A stretch of 64,000 nucleotides of DNA from positions 186,001 through 250,000 of the forward strand of contig JAVBLI010000009.1 of assembly GCA_031553595.1 (NCBI GenBank), written 5' to 3'. Under the pieces are notes generated by a model. That model saw only the letters and a list, made by a program, of their open reading frames with translations. It was not told the DNA's origin and searched no databases. Source of the DNA: RGIG3701 sp031553595. Its GTDB lineage: Bacteria > Planctomycetota > Planctomycetia > Pirellulales > Thermoguttaceae. Made by a program: the position numbers and the translations under genes. Of the stretch, positions 35,464 to 44,258 are shown piece by piece. Positions within the stretch are counted from its first letter, which is position 1, and the number at the start of each line of letters is the position of its first letter.

Positions 35464-35910
35464 ATGGAAAAAAGTCGGATTTTGATTGCGGACGACAACG
35501 AGGCGAACGTCGAGCTGCTGGAGGCGTACCTGGCGGAAATGGACTGCGAGATCGCGATCGCCGTGGACGGGCAGGACACGCTGGACAAAGTGGCGGCCTT
35601 CCACCCGGACGTGATTCTGCTGGATATCATGATGCCGAAACTCAACGGGTTCGAGGTGTGCCAGCAGGTGAAGTCGCAGCCGGAAACGGCGGGGATCATG
35701 GTGCTGATGGTGACGGCGCTGAACGAGTTGGGCGATATCGAGCGGGCGGTGCATGCCGGGTGCGATGATTTTTTGAGCAAGCCGGTGAATAAGATTGAGC
35801 TTCTGAAGCGCGTCGAGAACATGCTCCGCCTGCGGACGGTCACCGACGAAGTGGAACGCCTGCGGCTTTACATCGAAAACATCGACTCCGCCAGCGGACC
35901 GCAAGGGTAA
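35464..35910 (+). CDS. Single-domain response regulator
   Basis: 148 residues: one receiver domain with acidic pocket ADDN (Asp10, Asp11), phospho-acceptor Asp54 in VILLDIMMP, Thr84 in VTAL and Lys106 in LSKPVNK. A 25-residue C-terminal extension is helical (RLRTVTDEVERLRLYIEN). No output domain is present, so it acts like CheY/DivK/SpoIIAA-partner regulators through protein contacts. No kinase gene is adjacent. GAAAGG lies before the ATG. The 54-bp gap after gpmI contains GTGAAAGAGTGAACAAGTG words like those of locus B5, but without a complementary arm. Confidence 0.92.
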   Translation: MEKSRILIADDNEANVELLEAYLAEMDCEIAIAVDGQDTLDKVAAFHPDVILLDIMMPKLNGFEVCQQVKSQPETAGIMVLMVTALNELGDIERAVHAGCDDFLSKPVNKIELLKRVENMLRLRTVTDEVERLRLYIENIDSASGPQG

Positions 35911-35987
35911 TGATTGGGGATGGTGGTTTGTGATTTGTGGATTGGGTTCATAACACAAACCCCAATCCACGAACCCCATGCCCCATT
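35909..35987. repeat. Family B inverted repeat, locus B3
   Basis: Words such as GGTTTGTGATTTGTGGATTGGG on the left pair with CACAAACCCCAATCCACGAACC on the right across a very short loop. It begins within the response regulator stop codon and runs into a standard terminator. Confidence 0.65.
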
Positions 35988-36016
35988 AAAAAAACCAGCT
36001 TTACGCTGGTTTTTTT
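35988..36016. terminator. Bidirectional terminator
   Basis: AAAAAAACCAGC-TTTAC-GCTGGTTTTTTT: 6-bp GC stem flanked by A and T runs. It ends the response regulator transcript and also faces the tRNA-Cys transcript. Confidence 0.8.
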
Positions 36017-36020
36017 GTAG

Positions 36021-36092
36021 AGGCGGCGCCCGGATTCGAACCGGGGATGGTTGATTTGCAATCAACTGCCTTAGCCACTTGGCGATGCCGCC
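36021..36092 (-). tRNA. tRNA-Cys (GCA)
   Basis: Acceptor GGCGGCA/CGCCGCC (A7-C66 mismatch), anticodon loop TTGCAAA (GCA), T-loop TTCGAAT, and the U discriminator characteristic of tRNA-Cys. CCA not encoded. Confidence 0.92.
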
Positions 36093-36167
36093 TTGATTAT
36101 GGGTATTTTAGCAAAAAATCGGGAAAAGTCAAGTGGGGTTACGAAAAGGCGGCGGTTGTTTGCAGCG

Positions 36168-36932
36168 TTACTCCCTTTCCGCGAGCTGAAAAATGACGTG
36201 ATTGGCGATCGTCAGGCCGAAAATGCCGGTCAGGGTGGGGAGGCTGCCCAGCACATTCCGCAGTCGGCCACGGCCATGTTCCGGCGAGTCGTGCGGCTCC
36301 GGCGGGCCAAGCCGCGAGAGGCGGACGGCGGAAATGTCCTCCGTGGAATACACGCACAGCGGGTCTAGCGGCAATTTCCGGTTCCGCATCTGCTTTTTGA
36401 CGAGTTTCGCCAGCGGACAACCACGCACGTCGCGGAGTTTGCCGATTCGCACCAGCGTCGGGTCGGTTCGCAGCGCGGCCCCCATACTCGAAATGGCGGG
36501 GATGGCGTGTTTTTGGAGATAAGCCATCAGGGCGACTTTCGGGGACAGCGAGTCGATCGCGTCGACCACGAAATCCGGCTCGAAACCCGCGAAAAGTTCC
36601 GGCAGCGTGTCTTCACGCACGAAAAGCGGCAGCGCCTCGGCGTCGCAATCCGGGTGAATGTCCAGCACACGCAGCCTCGCGGCGTCGCATTTTCGCTGCC
36701 CGAGCGTGCTTTCCAGGGCGAAAAGCTGGCGGTTAATGTTCGTCGGCTGAATGACGTCAAAATCCACCAGGCGCAGATGCCCGATACCCGCGCGGGCCAG
36801 GCCCTCCACCGCGTAACTGCCCACGGCCCCCAGCCCCACCACCAGCACTCGGGCGGCGTGTAATTTTTGCATCGCCTCCTCGCCGAGAAACTGACGGGTG
36901 CGGGAAAATCGAGCGGAAATGTCGTTGTTCAT
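36168..36932 (-). CDS. tcdA: tRNA threonylcarbamoyladenosine dehydratase
   Basis: 254-residue E1-like (ThiF/MoeB fold) enzyme that cyclises t6A37 of tRNA to ct6A with ATP. Opening ARFSRTRQFLGEEAMQKL, the ATP-binding RVLVVGLGAVGSYAVEGLARAGIG, the DFDVIQPTNINRQ block and VDAIDSLSPKVAL are diagnostic, as is the C-terminal GSLPTLTGIFGL. Length is normal. The ATG lies only 9 bp from the end of an IS1595-family element, so its original upstream sequence has been displaced and expression may depend on the element or be reduced. Confidence 0.93.
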   Translation of the reverse strand: MNNDISARFSRTRQFLGEEAMQKLHAARVLVVGLGAVGSYAVEGLARAGIGHLRLVDFDVIQPTNINRQLFALESTLGQRKCDAARLRVLDIHPDCDAEALPLFVREDTLPELFAGFEPDFVVDAIDSLSPKVALMAYLQKHAIPAISSMGAALRTDPTLVRIGKLRDVRGCPLAKLVKKQMRNRKLPLDPLCVYSTEDISAVRLSRLGPPEPHDSPEHGRGRLRNVLGSLPTLTGIFGLTIANHVIFQLAERE

Positions 36933-36948
36933 AAAATTTCAAGGCTCT

Positions 36949-36976
36949 TGCCCAGTTAAATTTCCTGTGATATACT
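36949..36976 (+). promoter_or_regulatory. Transposase promoter in the left terminal repeat
   Basis: TTGCCC (36949-36954, inside the inverted repeat), 16 bases, then TATACT (36971-36976). The predicted first transcribed base coincides with the transposase ATG, implying a leaderless mRNA. Confidence 0.5.
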
Positions 36977-36982
36977 TGAAGT

Positions 36983-37636
36983 ATGCTAAAACACAGGCGA
37001 TTAAGCATTTATTTTGTGAAAAAAATACTGAGTTGTTTTTGCGTGGACATTACCGCCACGCAGACGGCGGCGATTTTGGGCATGAACCGCAAAACAATCG
37101 ATCGATACTTCAATCATTTCCGTGAAAGGATTTTGGAGTATCAGCACGAACAGCTCGCTCCTTTTTCAGGGGAAATTGAGCTGGACGAAAGTTATTTTGG
37201 TGCCCGGCGTGTGCGTGGAAAGCGTGGTCGTGGGGCGGCGGGGAAAACGCCGGTTTTCGGAGTGCTCAAGCGAGGCGAAAAAGTGTTCGTGACGGTTGTA
37301 AACAATTGTTCCAAGAGTGAGTTGATGCCGATAATTACGGGACAAATCCTCTCGGAGTCAACGGTTTTCACCGACGGCTGGAAGGCTTACGACGGACTCA
37401 TCCTCAATGGCTATGACCACTATCGCGTGTTCCATTGCCACAACGAATTCGCCCGCGGAAAATGCCACGTCAACGGCATCGAATCTTTCTGGAGTTTCGC
37501 CAAGCGGCGGCTCGCCAAATTCAACGGAATCCATTCTACAAAATTCGTCCTTTATCTCAAGGAATGTGAGTTCCGTTACAACCATAAATCGGATGACCTC
37601 TTCCAGGTCATGGTCAAAAAAGTGAAGGTTTTTTGA
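36983..37636 (+). CDS. IS1595-family DDE transposase
   Basis: 217 residues. The N-terminal helix-turn-helix is DITATQTAAILGMNRKTIDRYFNHFRERI. The ISXO2-like catalytic core has its acidic residues in IELDESYFG, VFTDGWKAY and NGIESFWSFAKRRL. The zinc-finger domain of longer relatives is absent, as in the IS1016-like subgroup. The stop codon abuts the right inverted repeat. No ribosome binding site is present and the start seems leaderless. The frame is intact, so the element is probably mobile. Confidence 0.93.
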   Translation: MLKHRRLSIYFVKKILSCFCVDITATQTAAILGMNRKTIDRYFNHFRERILEYQHEQLAPFSGEIELDESYFGARRVRGKRGRGAAGKTPVFGVLKRGEKVFVTVVNNCSKSELMPIITGQILSESTVFTDGWKAYDGLILNGYDHYRVFHCHNEFARGKCHVNGIESFWSFAKRRLAKFNGIHSTKFVLYLKECEFRYNHKSDDLFQVMVKKVKVF

Positions 37637-37673
37637 AATTTAACTGGGCAAGAGCCTAATTTCAAAAAAAGCG

Positions 37674-39827
37674 TTAATGCTGCCCTTTTTCCATAATTTC
37701 TCGCATTTCGTCATACGCCCCGGCTTCTTCCGGCGTGTCCAGAACGCGAAACGTCTCCCAGATCGGCTTTTTGCCCAGCGGATCGTCCGGATCATCCGCG
37801 TATTTTCGCAGGCCGAGCCGCAAGCCGCCCTCCTCGTGCGCGTCGGCCCAAAGATGGTACTGAAACGCCGTGACAGCGGCCAGCGGCTTCACCTTTTGCC
37901 AGGCGTACGCCATTCCAGCAGCTTGTTCCCGCAAGGATTTTTCCGAATAATCCGGCGAATTCAGCCCCTGCTCCGTTAACTGAATTTCGCGCGAATTTCC
38001 ATAAAACGCCACTTCCGGCTTTATTGCCCACGTGTCCAGCACTTCAAGATTTTTGTACGCCACATACGGCGTGTCTTCATCCGGCCGGGCGTCCGGATCT
38101 TCCCACGCGCGGGGGTTCGAAATGTCCTGCGGGTATGGATGGAAAGCGATTCCCCATTCAAAATCGCCTTCTTTGCGGGAAAATTTCGCCAGATACTCCA
38201 GCTGCGTACGCCCGGCATACGCCCGCGGGTCATGCACGGCCGTCCAGCAGTGGTCGAGCGAAATGAACGTTTTTCCGTGGGAGTCATACTGGCGGACGAA
38301 ATTCTGGGTAAGTCGCATGGACTTTTGGTACAGATTCATGTACGTCACGGTGCTTTTCCGCCCGGCACTGGTCCAGTAAAAACCGCTGTTAATTTCGTTG
38401 TGCATGACCCAGTGGTGAATGCGCCCGTGCTCGCCGTCCGGCCGAGAATACCGCTCGGCGAGAAAATTCATGATGGCTGCGTATGCCTCCACACCCTCGC
38501 GGGTGGTGAAATTCGGCATGACGAAAGCGCACCCGTGATCTGCGTCCGGGTGGGAGACCGTGCGGTGCCAGGAACCTTCCGGCGCGTGTCGGCCTGGCGG
38601 AATCAGGATGATCGCCGTCACCATCCAGCCGTTTTCCGAGGCGATTTTGGCGTTCCGATCCGTATTTTTCAGGTTATTCAGGTCCACGTACCACGTCCGT
38701 CCGGCATACTCGCACGGCACGCGCCCCGGAGCGTCATCCGCGAAAATCAGATGGCTGAGGATAATATTAAAGGTCACGGACGCGACTGCCAGCGTCTGCA
38801 TGTCCGGGTGGTCGAGCGGGCAGCCGCCGAGCCCTTTTTTTGACCGCGGCACCATTTTCGGGAGATTCGCTCGATGAAGCGTCACCGCCGGGTAACACAG
38901 CGGCGAAAGAAGCTCCCATTTTGTGGCGTCTTTACTCTCTTCCGGCACACGCGCCAGCGCGAAGCCCGTCAGCAGGCGGTCCGATTTATCTTCCGCGGTG
39001 CGGGGCAGGGTGATGCGAAAAACAGATTCGCCATTTTTCGTCGTGCCGGTCATGGGAAGCGGATGCCGCGTTTCATCGCCGGTAAATTGCGTGACGTCCT
39101 TCCACATGGGAACTTCCACGAGGTACAGATTTTTTAATTCCCGCTCCCAATGTGGGCCAACCATGGTGCCGGAAATGGAAATTCGGTCATTTGCATCCAA
39201 AATCGCAAAAATTTCCAGTGGAAAATCATATTTTAGGTACGCGTCCAGCCGCCGGGTGAGGGTGTCATCTTCCTGCGCATTTCGCACCCGATTTTCTTTC
39301 TCCGCCAGCTCGTGGGGCAGGGGGGCGCGGAGCGTGAGGTTTCGAATACGGGCCGTGTTTCCGGGGTGCTGGCCCATGGTCACGCGCAACTGTTTCACGG
39401 GCCGGGCGGGCGGCGCCTGAGTGGCGGAAATGTCCACACCGTGGGCGGTCCAGCCTTCCGTCCGGGCCACCGCGTGATACTCCACCATGTGCGGAACGTC
39501 CACCGCTTCCCCCACGAAAATCAGCAGTCGGCCCACCCCCGTCACGCTGAAACTTTCGAAAGCGAAGATCGGTGTCCGGCCCAAATCCACGTCCCCTTCC
39601 ATCTCGATGTAAAAATACGGATCCGTGCCCGTGGTGCGGATTTCCCATTCCCCGCCGCCGCAGTCCGTGAGCGTCATGGCGTGGATGCCACGCTGGACGG
39701 GGGTTAATCGGGGCGGTGCTTCCGGCGTTTCTTCGGCAAAAACACGGGGTGCCATCAGGGTGAATGCGGATAAAAGCACGGCAGCAAACACCACTGCCGT
39801 TAGCGGGAAATGAGATGAAAACTTCAT
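37674..39827 (-). CDS. DUF5722 family glycosidase-like secreted protein
   Basis: 717 residues, exported (signal MKFSSHFPLTAVVFAAVLLSAFTLMAPRVFA). An N-terminal beta-sandwich-like part (residues about 35-330) is followed by a (beta/alpha)8-like part resembling clan GH-A. HNEINSGFYW gives an N-E pair like a general acid/base, and LTEQGLNS a plausible nucleophile Glu. Activity has not been established for this family, so polysaccharide degradation is inference. An in-frame ATG at 39896 overlaps the stop of the upstream membrane gene (ATGA), but the ATG at 39827 gives the better signal peptide. tcdA was probably the next gene before the IS insertion. Confidence 0.78.
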   Translation of the reverse strand: MKFSSHFPLTAVVFAAVLLSAFTLMAPRVFAEETPEAPPRLTPVQRGIHAMTLTDCGGGEWEIRTTGTDPYFYIEMEGDVDLGRTPIFAFESFSVTGVGRLLIFVGEAVDVPHMVEYHAVARTEGWTAHGVDISATQAPPARPVKQLRVTMGQHPGNTARIRNLTLRAPLPHELAEKENRVRNAQEDDTLTRRLDAYLKYDFPLEIFAILDANDRISISGTMVGPHWERELKNLYLVEVPMWKDVTQFTGDETRHPLPMTGTTKNGESVFRITLPRTAEDKSDRLLTGFALARVPEESKDATKWELLSPLCYPAVTLHRANLPKMVPRSKKGLGGCPLDHPDMQTLAVASVTFNIILSHLIFADDAPGRVPCEYAGRTWYVDLNNLKNTDRNAKIASENGWMVTAIILIPPGRHAPEGSWHRTVSHPDADHGCAFVMPNFTTREGVEAYAAIMNFLAERYSRPDGEHGRIHHWVMHNEINSGFYWTSAGRKSTVTYMNLYQKSMRLTQNFVRQYDSHGKTFISLDHCWTAVHDPRAYAGRTQLEYLAKFSRKEGDFEWGIAFHPYPQDISNPRAWEDPDARPDEDTPYVAYKNLEVLDTWAIKPEVAFYGNSREIQLTEQGLNSPDYSEKSLREQAAGMAYAWQKVKPLAAVTAFQYHLWADAHEEGGLRLGLRKYADDPDDPLGKKPIWETFRVLDTPEEAGAYDEMREIMEKGQH

Positions 39828-39892
39828 TTCAGAAAAACCTTTCCGTGAAAAAAAGCCGGAGAGTCGGCAGGTGGGGGAAATGGAAACGCCTT

Positions 39893-40585
39893 TCATTTTT
39901 CGTCCGGCGGGAGCATTCGCGGCACGGGGGCGGGGTTATTCGCTTTCCGGATTTCTTCCCGCAAATCGGTTTGCGCGGGCAGGACGGAATCCAGCAGGAA
40001 GGTTTTCGTGCATCCACGCATGACGCCCACGCCGAAAAATATCATCAGGAAGAGGATAAAGCCCCAGAGAATCAGCCGCGGCGTGAAGCGGAACGCCGTG
40101 CGGTCATCCACTCGGCGGAGAATTTCCTCGTACTCCGGCGAGAACACCATTTTCGCCTGGCGGGAGTTGAGGATCATCAGGGCGTAAAAACCGTAAACGG
40201 TGCCCAGCGGAAACAGCAGCAGAAGAAACGCGGCCATCCACACTGCGCGGTCGCGCGCTTCAGGCGTCCGTTTATTCAGAGTATACGCCAGGACGAAGAG
40301 GTAAATCGCCACTGTGGCCATGAAAAGTCCGAAAAAGCCTAGCGTCCATTCCGCGTCGCTGGCGGAAAACCCGATCAGCGTGATGGCCATGAAGATCACC
40401 CCGATGACCATGGCCATGATGCCGCCCAGGACGCAAAAAATGCTCAGGCCGGTGATGGCGCCTTCCGTACGCTGGTGCATGTGCCAGATTTCCAGCAGGC
40501 GCTGGCGCTCGGCGAGTGTGATTTCAGACGCATTTTCTTCGGCCGGCGAGGCATACGGATTCTGGAGAAGCGGTGATTCAGACAT
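39893..40585 (-). CDS. Membrane protein with N-terminal NPYASP motif
   Basis: 230 residues. It begins with a short polar segment containing NPYASP, a motif common at the start of planctomycete membrane proteins. About five hydrophobic segments follow (AITGLSIFCVLGGIMAMVIG, TLGFFGLFMATVAIYLFVLA, WMAAFLLLLFPLGTVYGFYA, LILWGFILFLMIFFGV). Function unknown. It precedes and may be coupled to the DUF5722 gene. Confidence 0.65.
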   Translation of the reverse strand: MSESPLLQNPYASPAEENASEITLAERQRLLEIWHMHQRTEGAITGLSIFCVLGGIMAMVIGVIFMAITLIGFSASDAEWTLGFFGLFMATVAIYLFVLAYTLNKRTPEARDRAVWMAAFLLLLFPLGTVYGFYALMILNSRQAKMVFSPEYEEILRRVDDRTAFRFTPRLILWGFILFLMIFFGVGVMRGCTKTFLLDSVLPAQTDLREEIRKANNPAPVPRMLPPDEK

Positions 40586-40600
40586 AAGCGTGCGATTCCG

Positions 40601-40915
40601 TTACTTCTTTTTTTGCTGCAACTTCCGCGCCTCGTCCGCGGAGATAATCTGCGGCCCGTCCCCGGCGGTTTTTTCGTAAAAGCCGTCGCCGCTTTTTTTA
40701 TACTGCGTGAAGCCGTGCCGTTCGAGGTTTTTCGGGCTGAGCATGTCGCGCTCGCTTTTCACCGCCGCGACACGCCCGCTGAAGACACGCGCACACTTTC
40801 GCCCGCACTCCGGACACACTTCCAGCGCCGGCTCCGTGTGCGACTGAAGCGCTTCGAATTCCTTCCGGCAGCCCTTTCCCGGCTTACCCGTATGTTCGTA
40901 TTTATAAAGCGGCAT
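40601..40915 (-). CDS. FmdB-type zinc-ribbon regulatory protein
   Basis: 104 residues with the FmdB/CxxC-CxxC start MPLYKYEH, a GKGCRKEFEALQ segment and CPECGRKCARVFSG, a variant zinc ribbon whose first cysteine pair is reduced to one Cys. The lysine-rich C-terminus ends QQKKK. FmdB-like proteins are small putative regulators of unknown target. ATG at 40915 preferred over GTG at 40924 because family members start MPxYxY; GAGG overlaps just upstream. Confidence 0.8.
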   Translation of the reverse strand: MPLYKYEHTGKPGKGCRKEFEALQSHTEPALEVCPECGRKCARVFSGRVAAVKSERDMLSPKNLERHGFTQYKKSGDGFYEKTAGDGPQIISADEARKLQQKKK

Positions 40916-40927
40916 TCTCCTCACCTC

Positions 40928-41770
40928 TTAATAACACTGTAAAATACAGCACATGTTATCGAAATTTTTCGCCTGCAAATCCTGCTTCCGAATCCAGAAG
41001 TACAGCTTGCCCAGATCGCTCCACATCATTCCGGTTTCTTCCGAGGAATCGAGTTGCAGCAGCAGAACCCAGTCGGAATAGGCCCCGCCGCGCTCTTCGA
41101 ACGGCGTGTCCCTCGTGCTTTGCCCCATGGCCTCGTCGCACTGCTGCTCCATATTACCTTGTACGCAGTTCGGCTGGCCGAGGATCTGATAATCCATTCC
41201 CCATTCCGATTTGATGCACGCCTCCATATTTTTCACCAGTGAGCTTACGGAAGAATCATAACAGTCGGCGACGGTCAAGACGCTTTCATATGCCAGCGTG
41301 TTGGGATGGAAAATCCGTAGCAGCTCCAAATCCTTCGGACAGCGCTGCCGGGTGCAATCAGCCGGGTTTTCCCGATAAAGCACGGTGAACCAACCATCCG
41401 AGGAAACACTTTCCCACGGCTGGCGGCGTACCGAATAAAAAAAGCTCAGCAGCCCTTTCGGGGGGAGCAGCCCCGTGGCGTCATACGGCGAAACTTCCGC
41501 CAGATTCAGCTGCGCCAGAAAATGCAGGGGCATTCCATCCTCATCTCGCGGCCATGGCATCTCGGCGGGGAGGTCGGGAAGGCCGCCGGTTTTCGACTGC
41601 CCGCAAGGAATCTCGCCATCGTCCGTCGACTGTAATGTCAGATTGATCGCCGGTTTGATGTACCGTTTGACCAATTCAAAATGCTGTTGCGCGTCGCAAA
41701 ACTGAAACAGCTTCTCCACCTCCGCCAGCGTGGCGGGGATGCCGTGTTTTTTTATGTATTCGTCGCTCAT
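40928..41770 (-). CDS. DUF1963 (YwqG-like) protein, copy 1
   Basis: 280 residues of the DUF1963/YwqG family: GQSKTGGLPDLPAEMPWPRDEDGMPLHFLAQLNLAEV, then GLLSFFYSVRR and the C-terminal WVLLLQLDSSEETGMMWSDLGKLYFWI. The family is soluble, of unknown function, sometimes linked to contact-dependent or toxin-immunity loci. A paralogue lies 46 bp upstream, so this is a tandem duplication. Confidence 0.85.
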   Translation of the reverse strand: MSDEYIKKHGIPATLAEVEKLFQFCDAQQHFELVKRYIKPAINLTLQSTDDGEIPCGQSKTGGLPDLPAEMPWPRDEDGMPLHFLAQLNLAEVSPYDATGLLPPKGLLSFFYSVRRQPWESVSSDGWFTVLYRENPADCTRQRCPKDLELLRIFHPNTLAYESVLTVADCYDSSVSSLVKNMEACIKSEWGMDYQILGQPNCVQGNMEQQCDEAMGQSTRDTPFEERGGAYSDWVLLLQLDSSEETGMMWSDLGKLYFWIRKQDLQAKNFDNMCCILQCY

Positions 41771-41816
41771 ATGATATGCCCGCAGGTTTGTTGTTTTCCC
41801 ATGGAAATTTTTTCAT

Positions 41817-42698
41817 TTAACAGCACTGTAAGATGCACCAGACGTGATCGAAATCGCAGGCCAGTAAATCCTGCCGGCGAATCCAGAAATACAGCCGCCC
41901 GGAGTCGCCCCACATGACGCCGGTTTTCTCTTCTTCGGAATCCATCTGAAAAAGCAGCACCCAGTCGGCCGCCCCCTCCTCCAGGGATTTATACCGCGGG
42001 TCTTCATAGCAGGATGCGTCGCCGCAGTATACGCCGTTCGAAACCAACTGGCACTTCAGCTCCATCGGATTTTGGATGACGGCGGCATGGCCGAGAATCT
42101 GGTTCAGCATGCACATGTCGTTGCATGCCTCCGCGTAGTTGTCGAAGTACTCGTCGCCGATGAGCTTCGCGATGAGGTCGTCCTCACGGGGCGGCAAGCT
42201 CAGGAAACGCTCGAACCGCATCGCATTCGAGCTGACGGCGACCTCGGGATTCAGCTTCTCATAAAACTCACGGCGGACGCAATCTTCCGGGGTGCGCGTG
42301 TAGAGGACTTTGAAGCTGCTGCGGTGTGCCGGGTGATATCCCCACGCGAAGTCTTCGATGCTGTAAAAAAGCGAGGCGAGGCCCTCTTTCGGCAGCAGCC
42401 CCGTCTCGTCATACGGCGAAATTTCACGGAAATTCAGCTGCGCGATGAAATCCAGCGGATCGCCGTCGCCATTTATCGGCCACTCTGCTCCCGCAGGCAG
42501 ATCGGGACGGCCGCCGACTTTCGACTGCCCCATACGAATATCCGCGTCGTCCGTCGGCGAGAGAATCACGTTAATGGCCGGCCTGAGAAACCATCTGATT
42601 TTGTCGAAACAGCCTTCGATCCCGAAGTGGCGAAAATTTCTTTTCACCACCTCGGGCGTTTTCGGCCGGCCATGTTGTGCGAAATAGGCGTCGCTCAT
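41817..42698 (-). CDS. DUF1963 (YwqG-like) protein, copy 2
   Basis: 293 residues, paralogous to the next gene over its whole length: GQSKVGGRPDLPAGAEWPINGDGDPLDFIAQLNFREISPYDETGLLP and WVLLFQMDSEEEKTGVMWGDSGRLYFWIRRQDL. The copies differ markedly in the middle and so are not recent duplicates. It starts 12 bp after the phosphomannomutase stop. Function unknown. Confidence 0.85.
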   Translation of the reverse strand: MSDAYFAQHGRPKTPEVVKRNFRHFGIEGCFDKIRWFLRPAINVILSPTDDADIRMGQSKVGGRPDLPAGAEWPINGDGDPLDFIAQLNFREISPYDETGLLPKEGLASLFYSIEDFAWGYHPAHRSSFKVLYTRTPEDCVRREFYEKLNPEVAVSSNAMRFERFLSLPPREDDLIAKLIGDEYFDNYAEACNDMCMLNQILGHAAVIQNPMELKCQLVSNGVYCGDASCYEDPRYKSLEEGAADWVLLFQMDSEEEKTGVMWGDSGRLYFWIRRQDLLACDFDHVWCILQCC

Positions 42699-42710
42699 GC
42701 TTGCGAATTC

Positions 42711-44153
42711 TTACATCTGCTCGACGGTGTCGTTTTTCCAGTCCGTCGCGATTTCAGGATATTTTGCCAGCAGATCCTTGAAAATCTTGTGAATCTGCTT
42801 CACCGTCGCCACGTCCTGGCCTTCGAAAACCAGCACGAGTTCCGGCAGGTTCGAGGACGCACGCACCAGCCCCCAGCCCTTGTCGAACGTCACGCGGGCG
42901 CCGTTGACGTCGAACACTTTCCCGGGGAACATCGCCTTCAGCTCGGCCACGAGTTTGTCGACGACGCCATATTTCACGTCGTCCGCACAGAACGCGTTGA
43001 TTTCTGGCGAGGTCACGTAATGCGGGAAATGCGAAATGATTTCGGAGATTTCCTCCTCCTGCCACGAGAGGTACTCGACGAGTTTCGCGCCGACGAACAT
43101 CGCGTCGTCGAAGCCGTAATAGAGGTCGCCTCCGAAGAACGTGTGCCCGCTGCGCTCGCCGGCCAGCGTCGCCCCCATTTCGTGCATCTTCGCTTTGATG
43201 TAGGAGTGGCCGGTCTTCCACATGACGGGGTTGCCGCCCTCATGCTTGATGACGTCGATGAGCGTCTGCGAGCTTTTCACGTCGAAAATGATCGTCTCGC
43301 CGGGTTTTTTCTCCAGCAGCTGCTTCGCCAGCACGGCCAGGACGATATCGCTCCAGATGTCGTTGCCTTTTTCGTCGATGACACCCAGGCGGTCGCCGTC
43401 GCCGTCGAAACCCAGGCCGATATCCGCTTTGATATACGGGTGCAGCACCATCTCGCGCAGGCGGGCACGGGCCGCGACGTTCGACGGATTCGGGAAGTAC
43501 TGCGGGTAGCGGATGTCAGGGTCGCAGTAAAGCTGGAAGGTCATGCAGCCCAGACGCTGAAAAATTTCATACGCGAACACACCCGCGCCGCCGTTGCCGG
43601 CATCCATCGCCACGCGGAGCTTTTTCGGGCCCATTGTAATCCGCCCGACGATGTCGTCGATATACGCGTCGCGGACGTTCGTTTCCGTCAGGCTGCCCTG
43701 CTTGATCCCCGTCGGATCCGGCGTGTCGAGCAGATCGTACACCACCTGAATGTCGTCCGGCTTGAGCGTTTTCGACTTGCCCAGCCCGAGTTTGAACCCC
43801 GACCAGTTGCTGGGGTTGTGGCTGGCCGTGATCATCACCGCGCCGTCGCAGTCGAGGAAATACTGCGCGAAATACGTCAGCGGACTGATGCCCATGCCGA
43901 TAAAATACGTGTCGATGCCCATTTCCCGCAGCGCCCGGATCGCGGCATCCGCAAACGACGGCGAACACTCGCGGTTGTCGTACCCCACCACCGCCCGCGT
44001 AATGTTCTTCTGAATCAGATACTTCGCGTATGCCTTGATGATCCGGTACACGCTGTCGACGTTCAGCTCCTTGTCGCTCAACTGCCCGCGGATGTCGTAC
44101 TCCCGGAACATGTTGTTAAATTCCACACAATATTTATCGTTTCGCTTCACCAT
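42711..44153 (-). CDS. Phosphomannomutase/phosphoglucomutase
   Basis: 480-residue alpha-D-phosphohexomutase (AlgC/ManB type). It opens with FNNMFREYDIRGQL; the phosphoserine loop is MITASHNPSNWSG, the Mg site DGDGDRLGV, the sugar loop GERSGHTFF, and the phosphate loop RASSNLPELVLVFEG near the end. It makes mannose-1-P or glucose-1-P for polysaccharide and glycolipid precursors. The ATG at 44153 is preferred over 44159, since GGAG is 8 bases from the former and only 2 from the latter. Confidence 0.94.
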   Translation of the reverse strand: MVKRNDKYCVEFNNMFREYDIRGQLSDKELNVDSVYRIIKAYAKYLIQKNITRAVVGYDNRECSPSFADAAIRALREMGIDTYFIGMGISPLTYFAQYFLDCDGAVMITASHNPSNWSGFKLGLGKSKTLKPDDIQVVYDLLDTPDPTGIKQGSLTETNVRDAYIDDIVGRITMGPKKLRVAMDAGNGGAGVFAYEIFQRLGCMTFQLYCDPDIRYPQYFPNPSNVAARARLREMVLHPYIKADIGLGFDGDGDRLGVIDEKGNDIWSDIVLAVLAKQLLEKKPGETIIFDVKSSQTLIDVIKHEGGNPVMWKTGHSYIKAKMHEMGATLAGERSGHTFFGGDLYYGFDDAMFVGAKLVEYLSWQEEEISEIISHFPHYVTSPEINAFCADDVKYGVVDKLVAELKAMFPGKVFDVNGARVTFDKGWGLVRASSNLPELVLVFEGQDVATVKQIHKIFKDLLAKYPEIATDWKNDTVEQM

Positions 44154-44258
44154 GATCATGTCTCCTCAGAAAAGTGAATAAAATTTCTTTCGCGGGAAGA
44201 ACCGATGTTCCCGCTGATTCTATTGTATACGATTATATATAGGGCGTCAATTCCCCGG

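Larger units (their letters stand above)
36942..37657. mobile_element. IS1595-family insertion sequence, apparently intact
   Basis: 716 bp bounded by perfect 22-bp terminal inverted repeats (36942-36963 and 37636-37657, ending AGGCTCTTGCCCAG). AATTTCA directly flanks both ends (36935-36941 and 37658-37664), a 7-bp target duplication or 8 bp with one mismatch. A single intact transposase is inside. Perfect ends and target duplication indicate a recent insertion. It sits between the DUF5722 gene and tcdA, which would otherwise be about 35 bp apart. Confidence 0.93.

Noticed and set aside
42072..44177. 701-codon plus-strand frame opposite phosphomannomutase and DUF1963
   Set aside because: Shadow of GC-biased codons; the opposite strand carries clear family motifs.
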